A DNA stretch of 64,000 nt from Darksidea phi (taxonomy: Eukaryota; Ascomycota; Dothideomycetes; Pleosporales; Lentitheciaceae), in contig JASJFT010000030.1 in NCBI GenBank assembly GCA_030770425.1, positions 124,001 through 188,000 on the forward strand. The letters run 5' to 3'. Both the position numbers and the translations under genes were made by a program. The notes beneath the pieces are model-generated. The model was not told the DNA's origin. It did not search any database and saw only the letters and a program-made list of their open reading frames with translations. Below are positions 27,462 through 39,185 of this stretch, one piece after another. Each line of letters begins with the position of its first letter. The stretch's first letter is position 1.

Positions 27462-30400
27462 AGTTATAGTTATCTAAGTTATTTAAATTAGTATTACTAC
27501 TACCCTTTATATCTTTATTAGATCCCTCCCGATTCTTTAGTAGTTAAAGTTCTAAGTATTAATAGAATAGAGAATATACTACCCTAGAAGGTATACTTCC
27601 TAAGCTTTTTCTAAAGGATTATCGTCTACTTTATAGTTAGCTATTAGGACTAAATCTAACCTAAGGAAAGAGATAGTCTTCCGCCTATTTAACGTAGTAA
27701 TTTTATAGTAATAATAATCTATTAGAGTAAATTTTATCTCTAGATACGTAGCTATATATTAGAAAGTATCTAGTATTAATAGTCTTTAAATATTCCTTAT
27801 AACCTTAAAATAAGTAGGTATAATAATAATACTAATTATTATTAGGATATTATAGGCTATCCCTACGTACTCGTCTACTAATTTATTAGTAGTAACTATT
27901 TTAATATACTCTCTAAGTAGGAGATAACCTTAGTCTTTATTCTAAATATAAATATTTAATACTTATATAGTAGAGAGATATATTATATTTAACTTTATAC
28001 TACTATTAAAAATTACCTTATAAAGATTACCTATAATAGTAATCTAATAGATAGAAATCTTTAATTTTATAGTTATTACTCTAAGCTAGCCTTTAAGATA
28101 TTTATATTTATTTATTATAATATAGTCTAGCTTATTATTATAACTATTTCTAGTTTCTTAGATATTATAATATTAAGCTATTTATACTTCGAGTATCTTC
28201 TTAACCTATTAAGCTAAATATAGGTTTAAAGCCTAAAGCTTTATTAGTATAAATAAGTCTAAGTCTATTATTACTTTTCTTCTATCTATAGTATATATCT
28301 CTCCCGACCTATCGTCGAGGCTATAGCTTCTTACTTATTTAGCTATATTAAGAAGCTTTAATATAATATTAATAATCTAGTCTTAAAATAATAATATAGC
28401 TATAGTTAGCCCGCGGACTTTCTATTAAAGAATAGTAACTAGGATTAAACTTATTATTAGTTACTAAACTATATATATTAACTCTTTATTAGTAGATATT
28501 TATATAATTACTACCTTCGGTAGCTTTCTTCTAATAGCTAGTTTAGATTTCTAGCTTACTTAAATAGTCTATAAACTTAAGACTTCTAATACTACTCTTT
28601 AATCTAGAGGTTACCCTATTATATCTATTATAACTTCTTTATTTAGATCGGATATAAGAATAGAGCTATAGAACTTTTTAATTACTTATTAATATTATTC
28701 TATCTCGTCGACCTCTTCTACTAGGAGATTAATAGACCTAATATTCTTAATCTTTACCTTTAGCTTCGGCTTTATAACGTAGTTACTTAATACTTTATTA
28801 GCTACTATAAGGGGATAGTTCTAGTCTCTTATTTTAATACTATTTACTTCTATTAATAATACTTCGGCGTTCTTAATTACTAATTACTCCTATAACGTAT
28901 AATAGAAAGTTATAGCCTTCTCTAAATCTTCCTTCTTAAAGACTAGCGACCTATTATTAATAGTATTATTTACTATTTCGATAGTATTTACGTTACTACT
29001 AGTTACTAAATAGTTCTTCTTTTTATTAAGCCCTTTTATATTAGTAAATAACCTTATTAACTCTATATTAGTAACTCTATAGTACTCTATTATCTAGAAA
29101 ATAAAATACTTCTATATATTATCGAGGGTAGTATAAGGTCTTCGGCTATAAAGCTTCTCTTTATAAAGATAAAATAAACCGTAGTATTATTTAAACTAAC
29201 TAGTCTTCTTATTCTTCTTCTTATAATACTAATTATTATTAAAAAGCTTCCTCTATAGGAGGTATTCTTAGATTTAATAGTCTATTAAGTTATAAATAAT
29301 ATACCCTACCTTCTAGAACTTCTAATTACTAATTATTTATATATCTACCTTTAGATTTTATATCTAATTATAAGAACTTATATATAATCTATTATTATAC
29401 TTAAAATAAAGAATAGATTTAACTAGCTTATAAAAAGTATAGTAATAATTATTCTCTTATATAAATACTAATCGAGTTATAGAAGTACTCTATTACTAGA
29501 TATTAAACTACTATTAGATTAAAATTAATTCCTTTATACTATTAATAAGCTACTTAATCTAAGAATTAGATAGCGACTAAGTAATTACTATTAATCTTTC
29601 TAATAGAGCTACGGGCTTCTATTACTAAGAACGTATAAACTTAACTAAGTAGAAAAGCTATTACTTAGTATAAGCTTTAATCTTCCTACGTACTAGCTAG
29701 CTAGCTACTAGACTAGTATCTAGACTTAATACGAGTATAGCTTCTTTTTATTTATATAATAATTAGAGATACTAGTATATCTTCTTTAACTTAAAGAAAT
29801 ATATATCTTTATTAACTAGTTAGTACTTCTTATCTATACTAAATATAATTATTATTTAGTCGTTATACTTTAATCCTTTAAAGAATAGCTATCTAAGCTT
29901 AATTTCTATAATCTATAATTAGTTTAATACTCTACTACTATATATTAAGAACTAGTAGTAGTACTCGTTAAGTAGAAGAAGTAATTAATAGACTTTTACT
30001 AGCTATAATTCGAGAAAGATACGAGTAGTCTTTTACTATCTAATATCTTTACTAGTATATTTCTTTTAGAGTATTAATCTAAATATAGTCTAACTTTATA
30101 CTAGAGATATATAATAATATATCTTAATAATATATACTCTTTAAAATAAATTATAGAAATAAAGAAAAAACTTCTTTTTATCTTACTTATTTTATTTTAC
30201 TCCGTCCGTACTAAACTCGTAATCCTCTAGAAACTATATAATATTCGTACTAGTAAATAATAATATATTAGAATTATATAGTAAAAATAGAAAATAGATA
30301 TTTATTCTCTTATTAATTAGTTACTAGGGTTAGTCTATAATTAGGATAGTAGCTATTTTAAGAATTAGTAGATTAAACGTCGGTACTAATAGCTTCTTAA

Positions 30401-31460
30401 ACTTCTTCTTTTAGAGTTCTAGATAATAAAGCTTATAATCTATTATATTATCTTTATTATTATCCGACTTATCTTTACTCTTAAAGCTATTATCTAAGCT
30501 AACTTTATTAACTCTAGTATAAGATTAATAACTCTTCTAAATACTCTTCTTTCCTAGTTCCTTCTAAATTAATTAGATTAGATATCTCTTCTTCTAATTA
30601 TACTTTACCTTCTTACTCTTCTTCTTACTTTCTTCTTTCCTAGACTAGTCTTACTCCGAAGTACTAGCGGGTATATTAATAAATAATAAGTTTTTAACCT
30701 TAGAGATCTTTTCTTTTTCTTTATTAAACGAGTTTTCTTCTTACTTAAGAGGTAATTAGTTATTTAACTAGGAGTATTTAAAGGGTAACTATTTAAAGCT
30801 AGCTAGTACTATTTTAAATATTAACTAATAAAGTTTCGACTAAGTATAATAATAATAATAAGAGGATATACTTAATATTCTTAACTTTTTAAAAGATATT
30901 ACTCTTATATACCTTCTCTACCTTCGTAAGCTAGTTAGTATTATTATTTTATCTAGATCTATTAATACTAGTATTAGTCTTCTAACCCGATAATTATATT
31001 ATAGTACTAGTAGTTCGTATTATTATATTCTTTTCCTCTTTCTATTAATAGATAAGGTCTAATAGAAAGTTATACCGTCCCTTTTAATCTTATACTAAGA
31101 TTTCTAAATATTCTAATTATATACTTCCCTTTCGAGGATCCTCTATAATTCCTTTTACTAGAATTTCTAAAATATTCTAGCTAAGCGCCTTTCTTTTAGG
31201 GATCTTCTATTATTATCTAGTATTAGTTTATAATACTATTATCGCTTACTCTAATTACTTTATCTAATATACTATCGTATTATTCTAAGTCTATATATAT
31301 CTATTTATAGTATCTAGTATTCGTTATATCTAGATATTATCGATTAAGCCTCGAGGCTATAGTATAGTAAAACTCTTTAACTCTACTATCTTTCTATCTA
31401 ACTCTTCTTATCGCTCTAGTTCGATAGACCATCGGGAGTCTTATAGACGTCGCTAAAAAC
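27462..31460 (-). pseudogene. RIPed 5' (gag-side) region of element E
   Basis: Continuous with 20397 once copy 1c is removed. It should hold the 5' leader and gag of E on the minus strand. A lysine/glutamate-rich stretch can be read near 30530-30650, but I recognise no zinc knuckle or protease with confidence. Roughly 4 kb between LTR and RT is long for a gypsy element. CA and TG are nearly absent. Confidence 0.5.
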
Positions 31461-31684
31461 TATAATATATAGGTATATTAGAGATAGGGTAGTAGAGCTT
31501 ACGACCCGTAGTTAAAAGAATAAAAGAGAAGAGTTAATAGAATAAACGACCGAATAATTAATTAATTAAACTATTTCTTCTATCTACTATATAATAGAAT
31601 AGATAACGAATACTAGCTAAAGACTTTTTTAGATAATATCCTTTTAGACCTTAGTCTAACGTTTCGCCGCTTATCTAAGTCTTT
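31461..31684 (-). repeat. Element E 5' LTR, inverted inner piece
   Basis: Shares 31530-31684 with 14201-14357 in direct orientation, and 31461-31530 is the reverse complement of 37237-37303. Joined with 8606-8649, minus the 5-bp duplication, it gives 263 bp, the same as the other LTR. Confidence 0.78.
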
Positions 31685-31934
31685 TATAGATTAATAAGAA
31701 TAAAGTTATATAGTTATAAGATTAGTATATTATTAAATCTATATTAGAAGTAGACTATATAGTAGACGCGAGGCGCTAGTCGTCTTAGTATATAATATCT
31801 TATTATAAAATATAGTAAACGAACTAATACTAAGAAATTAGGTAATACTTAGCGGTATATAATATCTTATAGTAAAATATAGTAAATAAGACTTAAACTA
31901 GATTAGATAGAAATTCTAAAGGGGACTACTAATA
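31685..31934 (-). repeat. 3' LTR of copia 2b
   Basis: 250 bp, TATAGATTAATAAG to GGGGACTACTAATA. Confidence 0.9.
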
Positions 31935-34900
31935 TACCCCCCTAAGACTTATAAAGGAGAGAATTTACTAATACTTATTTAAGGGCTTATAATTTAGTTT
32001 AATAAAAAAGAAATATACTCTCTATTAGAGTATAATTTTATAGTAAAAATACTATAAAATAATATAAAAGTACTATAAAATAGTTTAATTTTAGAGTAAT
32101 TATACTATAATTTATAGTATAGAGTTATTATTAATAGTAATTATATCTATTTAGGTAATAAAGTTCTTATATAAGAATAAGTAATAGGGCTTAATTAGTC
32201 TATCGACGAGTATATTAACCCTAGGGAGATAGACGATATTTAAATTATTATTTTTAACCTCCTATTAGGCGTACTTATACTAAATATTAATATACTTTAA
32301 TTACTTATAGTAACTATTACTATAAATTAGTATAATTATAGAGAGGTTATCGATATATAGTCTTATAGACTTAAGATTATCTTCTTTATAATTAAACTAA
32401 ATAAGAAGGTTATATAGCTAAATAGCTTCCTTTACTATATATATTATAACGATAAACTTAGTTTTAGTAAAAGAAGTTATAATAATATACTATTTAAGTA
32501 ATTTATATAAAATAAGACTACTAACTAGCTTAAAGATATAGCTATATAATAATTTTCTATTACTAATACTATCTATATAAGCGGTATCTAAATAGATAAC
32601 TAAGTTATTTATATTAAAACTATTATATTAGATTCTAAGAGTATAGTAGTTCTTAATATAATAAACGATATATAATAGTAGGTTAAGTTACTAAGATATA
32701 GGATTACTTATAAAGTAGACTATAAAGTATATATACTATATTATATTAGAATAGTATATACTTATAGGATATAGAAAATAGATAATAAGAGACTAGTATT
32801 ATTTAATAGTATTTTAAGAGATATCTATATCTTATAGGTACTCTTTAAGGTACTTTAGAGATAGAGGAACCTTTATAGATAACTTATTATCTATATAATA
32901 ATCTATAATAAGCTTATTAAAATATAAGCCTATTAAGATAGAGAGTATATATTTATTTCTATCTCTAATTATTTTAATATCTAAGTAGAAGGATAGTAGT
33001 CTAAGGTTTCGAGTCTTATAGTACTTAAAAATAGTATTCTTAAGGATAGTTATATCCTTCTTAGTATAAATAGCTAGAATAAGATTATTAATATATACGA
33101 CGATAATATCTCGAGTATTTTTATTAATAAATATATATAGATTAGAGGCTAAAGGCGTATATTTAAGATCTAGGAGTAAGATTTTAAGGTCGAGATACTA
33201 TAATAGAGTAGACTCTTTAAGTTTATAAATTCTATATAGTAGTTAAATAGTAATATCGTCGTCTATAACGTCTAGAGGGAGTTATAGAAGAACGACGTAC
33301 TTATTATTTAAATAAGTATTAAAATAAGTAGTAATAATATTAATTTATTTATACTCTAGATTCTAGAGGGTAATAAGTATAAAGAGGGTATATAAAGTCG
33401 TTATATATATAACGTATAAGTAGATAGATTAGAAATATTCCGACTATATCTAGAAATTATTATAGACGACGAGGTATACTTTATATTTAAGAAGTTTACT
33501 ATTAATATTATCTTTATACTTATAAATTTACTAACTAGATATTATTTTATACTAGTTTAGTTTAGTAGATATTATAAATTACTAGATATTATTTTATTTA
33601 AGAGAATTAAACTCCTTATTTATAGTAAGCTAAAATTAATTTCTATAAGGGTATAACTTAAATTTATAATAGTTCTTTAGTTTAGATAGAAGACTTAATA
33701 GTAGTATACCTATAGGTACCTTTATAATAGTAGAGGTAAAAACTCGCTCGAATATTAAAGATATAAAATAGAGATAATAATACTTATTTCTAGGACTATA
33801 TACTAGTATATAATTTAGTTCGTCTTTATATAGATTTAGGGGGCTATTAAAGACTTATCCTAATAATATATTAGATATAATAGTATCCTTATCTTAGTCC
33901 TCCTCTTATATAGTAGTATTAGTAGAGTTACCCCCTAGATTAGGTTATAATTCTACTACTTCTTAAAGTTATTCCTACTAATCGTTATCTATAGGTTTAA
34001 TAGTATTAGTAACTATATTAGGGGGTTAGGTAGGGAGCGAAGGCTTATTAGAATTAGAAATTATAATTTTAATATTATAGTCGTAGGAATTCTAGCGGAC
34101 TATAGTTAAATAAATAATATCTTCTATCTTAGAGATATATATCTTATATATATTCTTAGTAATTATACTAATTAAATAGTCCTTTTAGTTATAAGATACT
34201 AGTTTCTTACTATATATATACTTTACTTTAGATATATAAATATAACTAATATAGCTAAAGATATAAATAAGAGCGAGATTTAATACTAGATTAGGAATAT
34301 TATTTTCTAATTAATATATCTTATAAGATATTTTCTTAATAGAAATACTAGAGATTAATAGGAAGTTCTAATTCTATATTTAATATCGTACTATATATAG
34401 CTATAAATTCTAAGAGATATTAGTAGTAATATATATTATACGTATACTTATAGAAGTAATATTATTAGTATATTCTACGATACTATTTCTTAAGATATTA
34501 TAAGATAGAGAATACTTAAGTTTAGTACTCTTACTTTTAATATATTATTCGAGGCGATTACTCGTAAATTTTCTAGTATTATTAAGGTAGATAGTATTGA
34601 TATAGAGACTAGTTTCTATCTTTTAGATATTATACTACTTAATTAGTTCTTTAGTAAGTAAGACTCTAGAATCTAAGTAAGATATCTAGTAGTATTAGGA
34701 AAAACTATTAATAACGAGTATCTAATAGTACTCTTTATTACATTCTTTAGATATAATAGGTTCTATAATATTAATATAGATCTTACCTAGGATACGAGAA
34801 GGATATTCTTATAATATATAAGAAAAAATTTATAATAATTTTACTATATTATAAGACTTATAGTTAAATAGCTTCGTATTAGAAATCTCTATATTATTAA

Positions 34901-36975
34901 TCTTTTTAACTAAGTACTTTAGTATTACTAGGTTTAAATAATCTAATATTATATACTACTCGTATAAAGGACGCGCTATATAAGAGATAGTATAAGAGGA
35001 ATAATTACTATAAAGAATAGTATATATAATAGTATATATAGCCTCCTCTTTATTATAGATAACTAGAAAATTAAGGATTCTATCTATCTTAGGTAGATAG
35101 GTAAACTTAGAGCTATCGGGCTTTATAAGTATATTAGTACTACTATTATAAAAGTAGTCCTTCTATTTAAAAGAAGTTTATAAGATAATATTTATTATAA
35201 AGTCTTCTTCGAAGATTATATTATTTAAGATAATAGTTTAAGTTATATTATTACTCTTAGTAATATTAAATTATATAATACTTAATTCTTAGGCTTACGA
35301 CGTATTATTAATACCTTTAATTATAGATATAGGTTTATCTAACTAGATAATAAACTTAGATTTATTATTATAAATACTCTAGTTAGTAGTAGTATTATAG
35401 TAGTAATAATATTTATAGGTTATATTACGAGCGGCGTACTAAAGTATTAATAGAAAAACGTTTATATAGAAGGAGGTAGTACTATATAGAATATCTAGTA
35501 TCTTAAGAGAAGATTACTATTATAGTAATAATAGACGATTAACTATTATATAGATATTCGTTATATCTATTATTATTTTTATAATATTAGCCTTTATCTC
35601 CTTAATCTTTCTTCTTTTTTTTATTTCTACTTTCTTCTCGGGATATAACTTAAAGTAGTAGTTAAGTTCTCTATAGTAGGGCTTCTTATAGTAAGAGTAT
35701 AGGTTATATTTCTAACTTTTTAGTATACTAGTTAATTTAGTAGTATTTATTTTATTAGTTATATTTATACTATTAGTTATAGTATAAGTAGAAGTATACT
35801 TTATACGACGCTTATTAATATATTCCTCTTTCTCTTTCTTAGTTCTAATAGTAAAAGTCTTAATAGGGTTTATAGATTATAATTTACTATACTCTATTAA
35901 AACTTATTTAAGTCTATTAACTATCTATTTTCTATTATAGTAAAGATTATTATATTAATTCTTTATCTAAGCTAGTACTATATAACCTAGCTTAGTTAAG
36001 TATATAATATTAGAGAGAAGGTTATCTAAATCTTTATTATATATAAGGGTACTATCGGGGTATAGAATATTATAGAGTATAATAGTAATATCTACTATAC
36101 TAAGGTCTATAGCTATATTTCGAAAAGTACTAGTCTATTTATAAACTAATAAGTAGTAGTTAAATAAAATTCTTTAGAGGGTCTTAATAGTTTTATAAAT
36201 ATTATCTAGGCTTATATCTTTATTATTAAAGCTAAGTATACTATATATCTTATACGTAATACCTTTTATATATAGAAATATATAATAGTTAGTATATATA
36301 CTCTTAAAAATAATACTTTATAACTTAGTATTCTTTAAATTCTAGTTATAGACTACCTTCTCTAACTTAAATTATTATTTAATAATTATTTTATTTTAAG
36401 ATCTAATATATTTATTATATTATTTAGTACTCTTATAGATCTATTATACTTATTTCTTATATTAAGTCTTTAATATATTAAAGTAAGCTATAATTTATTT
36501 ATATATAGGAGTTAGAAATCTAGAAACTATAGTTAGTATAGTAGACGATATAAGGATAATAGATTTATTAAGTTCTATTTTAATAAAGTTATCTAGGTTA
36601 TAAGTAGACTAGGTAAGCGAGTTATTAAGAATATCCTTTATCTAATACTCTATAGTATAGTTATTAAGTTATTTATTCTAGTTCTTCTAGTTCTTATTAT
36701 ATACGTAGAGGGTAATACCTAGAGTACGTATAGTCTAGTTAACTAAAATAGCTTAACTAGAGTTTATTATAAATATACTATATTCTATAGTATAAAATTA
36801 TAGTAAATTAGTATAAATAATAAAGATACTATACCTATAAGTATAGGATCTTAAGTAGTAATAGTACTAAGATAGTTATATATAGTTTAATAGATAGTAC
36901 TAAAAGCTAATCTATTTTCTTATAATAGATCTAATAGTTTAGTATAAAGCTTAATAGTACGTAGATTTATAAAAA
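31935..36975 (-). pseudogene. RIPed gag-pol of copia 2b
   Basis: Minus-strand copy of the 2a polyprotein. The RT active-site stretch V-Y-I-N-N-L-I-L-A is read with Y-I-N-N at 33084-33095, and RNase H lies near 32430-32600. Closely similar to 2a apart from RIP transitions. Confidence 0.85.
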
Positions 36976-36986
36976 GGCTTATAACC
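36976..36986 (-). other. Primer-binding site of copia 2b
   Basis: GGCTTATAACC on the plus strand, i.e. GGTTATAAGCC on the element strand, identical to the site of copy 2a (initiator tRNA-Met anticodon arm). Confidence 0.8.
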
Positions 36987-37236
36987 TATAGATTAGTAAG
37001 GGTAAAGTTATATAGTTACGAGATTAGTATATTATTAAACCTATATTAGGAGTAGACTATATAGTAGATATAAGACGCTAGTCGTCTTAGTATATAATAT
37101 CTTATTATAAAATATAGTAAACGAACTAATACTAAGGGATTAGATAATACTTAGCGGTATATAATATCTTATAGTAAAACGTAGTAAATAAGACTTAAAC
37201 TAGATTAGATAGGAATTCTAAAGGGGACTACTAATA
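36987..37236 (-). repeat. 5' LTR of copia 2b
   Basis: 250 bp, partner of 31685-31934, followed by TCTTC. Confidence 0.9.
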
Positions 37237-37303
37237 TCTTCTATCCTTCTAACTACGAGTCGTAAGCTCCGCTACTCTATCTCTAATATACCTATATACT
37301 ATA
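37237..37303 (+). repeat. Element E 3' LTR, outer piece
   Basis: 67 bp, reverse complement of 31461-31530. It ends CCTATATACTATA. Confidence 0.75.
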
Positions 37304-37452
37304 ATAATACTTATTTCTATACGATACTTACCCGTAAGATATATTATAGAATTTATTTTTTATATTTTTATTATAATAAGTAGTTTAGTATAGCTTATTT
37401 ATACTTCCTAGTATATTAACTTATAGTATTTTCGAAATCGCTTTTATCTAAG
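37304..37452. other. RIPed flank up to the compartment boundary
   Basis: Still without CA or TG. The first ordinary TG occurs in AAGTGTTACG at about 37453, where the A/T-rich compartment ends abruptly. No gene seen. Confidence 0.7.
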
Positions 37453-37477
37453 TGTTACGCCGATATTAGTTGTGCGC

Positions 37478-37504
37478 CTCGCTTAGCCTGGTGGGCTAAG
37501 CGAG
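37478..37504. other. Perfect 11-bp hairpin
   Basis: CTCGCTTAGCC / GGCTAAGCGAG with loop TGGTG. No T run follows, so it is not a simple terminator. Confidence 0.7.
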
Positions 37505-37553
37505 CCTACCCCACAATACCTTCGTATTAGTATATCTATTATTCTACACTACC

Positions 37554-37577
37554 CTTAGTATCGATTCCGATACTAAG
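37554..37577. other. Perfect 10-bp hairpin
   Basis: CTTAGTATCG / CGATACTAAG with loop ATTC, about 50 bp after the previous hairpin. Confidence 0.7.
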
Positions 37578-38033
37578 TGCATCCTTTTGCTGGTTGGCCT
37601 AGTGGTGTAGAGCTGGCGCCCTTACACTAAGTACTTTTTCCTTATCTTTCCCCGTACTAACCATATAATGGCCCCCCTGTCAACGCCATTTCGCTATCGT
37701 TTACGTAACGATAAGATCAGTGAAAGCCCGACCCCGCACCACTATTTCTTTCTCCAACCATGTCAGCGCCATTTATATAGTCGCTACTTTGTCCTTATAT
37801 GCTACGTACTATGGCGACCCGGTCGAGTGCGCATGAGACAGTTTCCGAACTGAAGTCTGATGAGCGTACATCTGTCGTAGCTAGCGCGAAGATGCATATG
37901 CATATACTACGAGCAGTAAGCTATCCTATACTCATCCAAATTATACCTCTAATATCCACCGTAATAGCAACTGCTGTTTCTGCGTGAAACGGGTTCTGTA
38001 CCCAAGGAGATCGAAGAGCTGTTATCCGAGTTA

Positions 38034-38513
38034 ATGGCCACCTTCCCGGAGCGCCCCACCGTGGACACTCAACTGCAAACGAAACTTCCAACGCCCACCC
38101 ACGAAAACTTGAATCCTCCTCGCGAGATTTCTATTAAAACTGGATACCTTTGTGGGAATCACCACCATATCGTGGCGAATTCCGGCGATCGGGTTATTGT
38201 GTTCGCATGGACCAATAACCGTACAGAAGCCATAGCATATAACCTACGAAATCAAACGGCTGGGCGGATTCCAGTCAATTTTCTGGGGAACGAAGACTCA
38301 AAGCCATTCACAGACACCAAATTATACATGTCTACATCGGATCAAAGGGCTATTTATCCTGGTCATGCCAAATGGAAACTGGGAGATTATCTGAGGGTGT
38401 GGGACAGAGAAAATAAACGGAACGCAATGTGTGACGGTTTTTGTTTCAACATAACTACCGGGGGAATAGGAAAATTCGTTACGTCAACTTCTGTTCTTAA
38501 ACTCATCGACTAA
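38034..38513 (+). CDS. Hypothetical protein, two SH3-like halves
   Basis: 159 residues, no signal peptide or membrane segment. Function unknown. The chain seems to contain two related halves: residues about 45-90 (GDRVIVFAWTNNR, then RIPVNFL) and about 115-158 (GDYLRVWDRENKR, then GKFVTSTSVLKL). Both show GD-x-hydrophobic, a Trp, N-R/K, then a closing beta-like segment, as in SH3 folds; this assignment is by eye. The frame is open upstream to 37968 without another ATG, so a 5' exon may exist; GTAAGC at 37917 is one possible donor. It is the first gene after the RIP compartment and shows no RIP damage. A chance ORF cannot be excluded. Confidence 0.5.
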   Translation: MATFPERPTVDTQLQTKLPTPTHENLNPPREISIKTGYLCGNHHHIVANSGDRVIVFAWTNNRTEAIAYNLRNQTAGRIPVNFLGNEDSKPFTDTKLYMSTSDQRAIYPGHAKWKLGDYLRVWDRENKRNAMCDGFCFNITTGGIGKFVTSTSVLKLID

Positions 38514-39036
38514 TCTGCATCAAATGTATCCCAAATTGCGAAGCTTCAAGACCTCCAGTCCTGCTGCCGACATCATCTGGTATTGTGGTGTAAGGCATAG
38601 ACCTGATCATTTCTCGGGGCTGGATGTATGTAAGCGGGTGCCTATAAGGCTGGCGTCCGACGGACTGTCGGACGGGCGATCCCTCTCATTCTATCCATCG
38701 AAAATCATAGCGCTCATAGATCAAATACACGGCGGCTATCCTACTACCTTTTCCGTCCTCCCGACTCCGGCTCCTGAGCCCCGCCCTCCTATCTACGGTA
38801 CACCTATACACAACAATAGCAACTCTATTGCTAGCGCGTTTCGGTCCTCTTCCCCCCTCCCCACTAGCATTGGCAATAAAAATGTCATATCAACTTGTTC
38901 CATGCTGGATACCACTTGAGGAGCAAGCTTGCGTGACCACGTGATACCAACCGCTGCAACCTAACCCTGTTGCTGTTGCCTGCGCCACTATCCTCTCCCA
39001 TACCCGACTATGGGTGATTTTTTATACGTCTGCAGG
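38514..39036. other. Intergenic region
   Basis: An open frame at 38524-38919 has no recognisable features and a composition unlike the neighbouring genes. An inverted repeat with 8-bp arms lies at 38654-38674 (CGTCCGAC / GTCGGACG). The target duplication GCAGG of the solo LTR is at 39032-39036. Confidence 0.4.
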
Positions 39037-39180
39037 TATCAGGCTAGCTCATACAGCTACCCCTAGCTGCTACGCCTCGTTCTGTTCTATAGAAGCTGCT
39101 CTCATACAGAGCTTTCACAATCAACGCAGTCTTCACTTCCACATTCTCACAGTGATATATCATGAGCCCTCACTGTGACA
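39037..39180 (+). repeat. Solo LTR of copia family 3
   Basis: 144 bp, reading TATCAGGCTAGCTC to CTCACTGTGACA. It is homologous to the reverse complement of the LTRs of the complete element at 44935-50903. It is flanked by a perfect 5-bp duplication GCAGG (39032-39036 and 39181-39185), as expected after LTR-LTR recombination. It is not RIPed, which fits the lower size limit of RIP. Confidence 0.9.
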
Positions 39181-39185
39181 GCAGG

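Larger units (their letters stand above)
31685..37236 (-). mobile_element. Copia family 2, copy 2b (inverted relative to 2a)
   Basis: 5552-bp minus-strand copia element with 250-bp LTRs at 31685-31934 and 36987-37236. The purine tract is the reverse complement of the TACCCCCCTAAG block just after 31934. The flanking pentamers are TCTTT (left) and TCTTC (right). The right one equals the reverse complement of the right flank of 2a. Confidence 0.92.
8606..37303. mobile_element. Element E: second gypsy family, hosting 2a, 1c and 2b, internally inverted
   Basis: Composite of 8606-8649, 14201-20397, 27462-31684 and 37237-37303, about 10.5 kb without insertions. Each LTR reassembles to 263 bp only when the 14201-31684 segment is turned round (see the LTR pieces). 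Next to the LTRs are a purine tract (reverse complement of 14402-14412, AAGAAGGAAAA) and a possible primer site (reverse complement near 31440-31460). Short ATAAT repeats lie at both outer edges (8602-8606, 37304-37308), but the exact edge is uncertain by one or two bases. The RT belongs to a different gypsy lineage from family 1. Confidence 0.75.
37453..38033. other. Boundary intergenic region with two perfect hairpins
   Basis: Starts TGTTACGCCG, which could be an old LTR end but has no visible partner. It contains hairpins at 37478-37504 and 37554-37577, and TGGCCTAGTGG near 37596-37606, which fits a Pol III A box but lacks a B box downstream. Short open frames (37668-37853, 37799-37987) have no recognisable content. 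Confidence 0.4.

Noticed and set aside
37586..37632. tRNA-like 5' half with TGGCCTAGTGG and CTTACAC loop
   Set aside because: The D stem and the 3' anticodon stem do not pair and no B box or T arm follows, so no tRNA gene is called.
37668..37987. Open frames 37668-37853 and 37799-37987
   Set aside because: Short, overlapping, no motif. Joining them to 38034-38513 through GTAAGC at 37917 needs arbitrary acceptor choices.
38524..38919. 131-codon plus-strand open frame
   Set aside because: No domain, signal or homologous look; Pro/Ser-rich composition; likely chance.
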